Source: Paratractidigestivibacter sp963649365 (lineage in GTDB: Bacteria > Actinomycetota > Coriobacteriia > Coriobacteriales > Atopobiaceae). Taken from it: DNA of 10,609 bases. This document shows positions 7,882 to 10,609 of this stretch, piece after piece (position 1 is the stretch's first letter; every line of letters starts with the position of its first letter). Both the position numbers and the translations under genes were made by a program. The DNA lies in assembly GCA_963649365.1 (NCBI GenBank), contig CAVJHQ010000086.1, positions 1 to 10,609 of the forward strand, in the 5' to 3' direction. The notes below the pieces were generated by a model. That model searched no databases, was not told the DNA's origin, and saw only the letters and a program-made list of their open reading frames with translations.

Positions 7882-9183
7882 ATGATGGAGTTCAACAGGG
7901 TCGGCCTCACGCCGATCGTCATTTTCAACATGGTCATCTGGCTGTTCTTCACGCTGGCGTACTTCTACCAGCTCGTGTACATCATCCGCGTCATCATGCG
8001 CGGGACGGTCCGCCTCCCGGAGGCCAAGAAGAACCACCGCTACGGCTTCGTCATCGCCGCGCACAACGAGGAGCCTGTCATCGGCAACCTCGTTCGCTCC
8101 ATCCTCAACCAGAAGGACTATCCGCGCGAGCTCGTCGACTGCTTCGTCATCTGCGACTCCTGCACCGACGATACCCACGGGGAGGCCGAGCGCGCCGGCG
8201 CCATCACCTGGGACCGCAACGACCTTGCCCGCAAGGGCAAGAGCTGGGTGCTCGACTACGCCTTCGACCGGATCCTCAACGAGTTCGGCGACAAGTACGA
8301 GGCCTTTATCATCATGGACGCCGACAACATCATCGCGCCCGACTACCTGAAGATCATGAACCAGGCCTTCGACGCCGGCTATCTCGTGTGCACGAGCTAC
8401 CGCAACTCGAAGAACTTCGACTCGAGCTGGATCAGCTCCGCCTACGCCACGTGGTTCCTGCGCGAGGCGAAGTTCCTCAACAACGCCCGCATGATGATGG
8501 GCACCTCCTGCGCCATCTCCGGCTCCGGTTGGATGGTGTCGTCGCGCATCGTCCGCGGCATGCACGGCTGGGACTTCCACACCCTTACCGAGGACATCCA
8601 GTTCTCGACGTTCTGCTGCGCGCACAACGTCCAGATCGGCTTCGCGCCGGCGGAGTTCTTCGACGAGCAGCCCCTTACCTTCAAGGCCTCCTGGACACAG
8701 CGCATGCGCTGGACCAAGGGCTTCTACCAGGTGTTCTTCTCGTATGGGCGCGACCTGGTCAAGGGGATCAGGAAGGGGCAGTTCGCTTCCTACGACATGC
8801 TCATGACCATCGCGCCGGGCATGATCCTCACGCTGCTGTCGTTCTTCGTCAACGCCGTCTACCTCATCGTCGGCACGCTCAGCCACGGCTTCATAGCCAC
8901 CGAGGGCGAGCTCTCCATGTGCGTGGGCTCCCTCGTCATGACGTTCCTCTCGATGTACATCGTCTTCTTCCTGCTGGCCATCATCACCACGGTCTCGGAG
9001 CGCGAGCACATCCACGCGAAGAAGAAGTGGCGCATCTTCACGAACCTCTTCACCTTCCCCATCTTCATGATGACCTACATACCCATCACTGTGGCGGCCC
9101 TCTTCAAGAAGGTCGAGTGGGTCCCCACCAAGCACGACATCGCCGTCAACTTCGACGACGTCATAGCCGAGGGCTCCAACTAA
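7882..9183 (+). CDS. Membrane family-2 glycosyltransferase (processive polysaccharide-synthase type)
   Basis: A 433-residue inner-membrane enzyme that should transfer sugar from a nucleotide sugar onto a growing glycan or a lipid. One membrane segment (about 12-39) precedes a cytosolic GT-A domain: AAHNEE at 59-64, CDSCTDDT at 91-98, the metal-binding DAD at 146-148, TED with the catalytic-base Asp238, and QRMRW at 273-277 (the QxxRW motif of processive synthases). Three further membrane segments lie at about 306-332, 346-372 and 386-408. All D,D,D,QxxRW residues are present, so it looks active. The sugar and product are unknown; cellulose, hyaluronan and poly-GlcNAc synthases share this plan. 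No synthase partner subunits are adjacent. ATG 7882 (or 7885) follows GGAG (7872-7875). The 23-base gap after the upstream stop contains no terminator, so it is probably in the ileS operon, with a possible extra promoter of its own. Confidence 0.92.
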   Translation: MMEFNRVGLTPIVIFNMVIWLFFTLAYFYQLVYIIRVIMRGTVRLPEAKKNHRYGFVIAAHNEEPVIGNLVRSILNQKDYPRELVDCFVICDSCTDDTHGEAERAGAITWDRNDLARKGKSWVLDYAFDRILNEFGDKYEAFIIMDADNIIAPDYLKIMNQAFDAGYLVCTSYRNSKNFDSSWISSAYATWFLREAKFLNNARMMMGTSCAISGSGWMVSSRIVRGMHGWDFHTLTEDIQFSTFCCAHNVQIGFAPAEFFDEQPLTFKASWTQRMRWTKGFYQVFFSYGRDLVKGIRKGQFASYDMLMTIAPGMILTLLSFFVNAVYLIVGTLSHGFIATEGELSMCVGSLVMTFLSMYIVFFLLAIITTVSEREHIHAKKKWRIFTNLFTFPIFMMTYIPITVAALFKKVEWVPTKHDIAVNFDDVIAEGSN

Positions 9184-9197
9184 TCCCTGGCGACCCG

Positions 9198-9332
9198 CGC
9201 CCCCGAAGCCCGAGGCCCCGGCGTTTCTTTGAATTTCGAACAGTCCTGACTCGCACGAAGGCCACATTAAGTGGCCTTCGGCTCATGCGGAACTCATTCA
9301 AAGAAACGCCGGGGCCTCGGGCTTCGGGGGCG
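9198..9332 (+). repeat. Nested palindromic element A
   Basis: A 37-base arm (9198-9234) is perfectly complementary to 9296-9332. Inside is a second perfect 10-bp stem, CGAAGGCCAC (9256-9265) with GTGGCCTTCG (9271-9280), and an ATTAA loop. Between the two stems lie shoulders containing AACAGTCCT (9239-9247), CGCA (9252-9255) and GCTCATGCGGAACTC (9281-9295). These shoulders can add a CGCA/TGCG pairing with GCTCA bulged. The shoulders and loop recur in element B; the stems do not. The element starts 14 bases after the glycosyltransferase stop codon and has no T-run, so it is not an ordinary intrinsic terminator, although so long a stem may still stop or protect transcripts. Confidence 0.9.
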
Positions 9333-9347
9333 ATCTGCCTGTGCTGG

Positions 9348-9470
9348 GCGGCGCCGAGGGGCGGGGCTTAGTTTGTCGCGAGTTCCGCATGAGCCGGACG
9401 AGACTTACTGTCTCGTCCGTGCGAAGAGGACTGTTTGAGCAGCAAACTAAGCCCCGCCCCTCGGCGCCGC
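9348..9470 (-). repeat. Nested palindromic element B, inverted relative to A
   Basis: A 28-base arm (9348-9375) is perfectly complementary to 9443-9470. The inner 10-bp stem is CGGACGAGAC (9395-9404) with GTCTCGTCCG (9410-9419) and a five-base loop. Read on the minus strand, it has the same shoulders as element A: AACAGTCCT, CGCA and GCTCATGCGGAACTC, with loop AGTAA against ATTAA in A. Arm and stem sequences are unrelated to those of A. Only 15 bases separate the two elements. The stretch 9471-9528 after it is relatively AT-rich and holds nothing else that I can identify. Confidence 0.9.
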
Positions 9471-9528
9471 ATCGTTCAGGTTGTTTGGATGGCTTACAAA
9501 GTTGCTGGTCAGTGGGGTTTTGTTGTCA

Positions 9529-9559
9529 TTGGCCGAATAGTTGTTGCCGATGATAGAAT
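9529..9559 (+). promoter_or_regulatory. Promoter of guaB
   Basis: An extended -10 of the form TGATAGAAT (9551-9559) combines TGn with a five-of-six hexamer. TTGGCC at 9529-9534 is a possible -35 with 19-base spacing; TTGTCA at 9523-9528 is a better hexamer but too far away. The region is distinctly AT-richer than its surroundings. Transcription from about 9566 would give a leader of roughly 50 bases, with AAAGGAG (9603-9609) nine bases before the guaB ATG. I see no purine riboswitch in it. Confidence 0.6.
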
Positions 9560-9618
9560 GGCATGCATTCTGGCTGGAACTGGGGCCTGCGCGACGCGGG
9601 CGAAAGGAGCAAGACCAC

Positions 9619-10609
9619 ATGGCAACGTTCTTTGAGGGAGAGTCGCACACCTTCTCCGAGTACCTTCTCGTCCCCGGCTATTCCTCGGCGGAGAACATCC
9701 CCGCCAACGTCTCGCTCAAGACGCCGCTGTGCAAGTTCAAGCGCGGCGAGGAGTCCCCGATCACCCTGAACGTCCCCATGGTCTCCGCCATCATGCAGTC
9801 CGTCTCCGGCCCGAAGCTCGCCATCGCCCTTGCGCAGGAGGGCGGCATCTCGTTCATCTACGGCTCGCAGACCGCCGAGTCCGAGGCCGCTATGATCCGC
9901 GAGGTCAAGGCCTATAAGGCCGGCTTCGTCGTCTCCGACTCCACCCTCACCCCCGACATGACGCTCGCCGAGGTCCTCGAGCTCCTCGAGCGCACCGGCC
10001 ACTCCACCATGCCCGTCACCGAGGACGGCACCCCGCACGGCAAGTTCTGCGGCATCGTCACCTCCCGCGACTACCGTGTCTCGCGCGACTCCCGCGACCG
10101 CCTGGTCAAGGACTTCATGACGCCGGCCGACAAGGTCATCTGCGCCGAGGACGGCACCTCGCTCAAGACCGCCAACGACCTCATCTGGGAGCACAAGCTC
10201 AACGCCCTGCCCATCGTGGGCAAGGACGGCCACCTGGTCTCGCTCGTCTTCCGCAAGGACTACGACTCCCACAAGAGCCGCCCGAACGAGCTCCTCGACA
10301 GCTCCAAGCGCTACCTCGTGGGCGCGGGCATCAACACCCGCGACTACGCCGAGCGCGTGCCGCTGCTCGTCGAGGCCGGGGCCGACGTGCTCTGCATCGA
10401 CTCCTCCGAGGGCTACTCCGAGTGGCAGAAGCTCACCATCGAGTGGATCCGCGCCCACTACGGCGACGACGTCAAGGTCGGCGCGGGCAACGTGGTCGAC
10501 GCCGAGGGCTTCCGCTTCCTCGCCGACTGCGGCGCCGACTTCGTCAAGGTCGGCATCGGCGGCGGCTCCATCTGCATCACCCGCGAGACCAAGGGCATCG
10601 GCCGCGGCC
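9619..10609 (+). CDS. guaB: Inosine-5'-monophosphate dehydrogenase, N-terminal 330 codons
   Basis: GuaB oxidises IMP to XMP with NAD+, the committed step to guanine nucleotides, in the cytosol. The gene runs off the window. The barrel begins with HTFSEYLLVPG, PMVSAIMQSVSG and a GGISFIYGSQ segment. Two CBS domains occupy about residues 105-215 (TPDMTLAEVLELLER; FMTPADKVI; KLNALPIV). CIDSSEG carries Asp261, VGAGNVV follows, and GIGGGSICITRETKGIGRG holds the catalytic Cys319. The usual bacterial loop around the cysteine reads like GPGSICTTR with a later GVGVPQ; this GGGSICITRE...KGIGRG form is that of the Tritrichomonas foetus enzyme, and Asp261 and Cys319 carry the same numbers as in that protein. 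GMP reductase is less likely because CBS domains are present. The gene has its own promoter and is not part of the preceding operon. Confidence 0.96.
   Translation, partial: MATFFEGESHTFSEYLLVPGYSSAENIPANVSLKTPLCKFKRGEESPITLNVPMVSAIMQSVSGPKLAIALAQEGGISFIYGSQTAESEAAMIREVKAYKAGFVVSDSTLTPDMTLAEVLELLERTGHSTMPVTEDGTPHGKFCGIVTSRDYRVSRDSRDRLVKDFMTPADKVICAEDGTSLKTANDLIWEHKLNALPIVGKDGHLVSLVFRKDYDSHKSRPNELLDSSKRYLVGAGINTRDYAERVPLLVEAGADVLCIDSSEGYSEWQKLTIEWIRAHYGDDVKVGAGNVVDAEGFRFLADCGADFVKVGIGGGSICITRETKGIGRG

Noticed and set aside
7855..9267. A 470-codon minus-strand open frame opposite the glycosyltransferase
   Set aside because: Shadow of the biased plus-strand codon use; composition is low-complexity Val/Glu/Asp/Gly and it has no family motif.
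9198..9332. Ordinary intrinsic terminator for the glycosyltransferase gene
   Set aside because: Neither element is followed by a T-run on either strand, and the conserved internal shoulders are not needed for termination.
9198..9470. Integron attC site or CRISPR array as an explanation of the palindromes
   Set aside because: No RYYYAAC/GTTRRRY core-site pair as in attC, no regularly spaced short repeats with spacers, and no integrase or cas gene in the window.
9560..9618. Purine riboswitch in the guaB leader
   Set aside because: The leader from the extended -10 is only about 50 bases, with no three-way junction and no conserved purine-aptamer loops.

Overview
The window is high-GC actinobacterial DNA, most likely from a gut member of the Coriobacteriia (Collinsella/Olsenella-like). 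The grounds are: strong G/C third-position bias, an ileS T-box that ends in an intrinsic terminator, and an unusual IMP dehydrogenase whose sequence and residue numbering match the Tritrichomonas foetus type. The taxon is an inference, not a measurement.

Layout: (1) 2-1000, the 3' part of glmS, cut by the window edge. (2) 1001-1441, non-coding, with a 41-bp-period tandem repeat facing inverted copies of itself. (3) 1442-2329, galU, ending at a bidirectional terminator shared with the convergent gene. (4) 2431-2958 on the minus strand, a CMP/dCMP-deaminase-fold nucleoside or base deaminase. Its leader carries an intrinsic terminator hairpin with a possible competing antiterminator. (5) 3186-3463, a T-box leader with an AUC (Ile) specifier, a UGGU tRNA-binding bulge and mutually exclusive antiterminator/terminator folds. 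(6) 3488-9183, a tightly packed plus-strand series: ileS, lspA, an RluA-family pseudouridine synthase and a membrane family-2 glycosyltransferase. (7) 9184-9618, non-coding, with two large nested palindromes in opposite orientation followed by a promoter. (8) 9619 to the window end, the first 330 codons of guaB.

How the genes fit together: GlmS (glucosamine-6-phosphate), GalU (UDP-glucose), LspA (lipoprotein maturation) and the GT2 enzyme all serve the cell envelope. IleS and the pseudouridine synthase serve translation. The T-box should link transcription of ileS, and probably lspA and the genes after it, to uncharged tRNA-Ile. GuaB and the deaminase both concern purine/base metabolism but stand apart.

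The most unusual content is the pair of nested palindromes at 9198-9332 and 9348-9470. Their outer arms and inner stems differ completely between the two copies yet are perfectly self-complementary in each, while the internal-loop shoulders and the pentaloop are conserved. That covariation pattern points to a structured RNA or a folded single-stranded DNA element.
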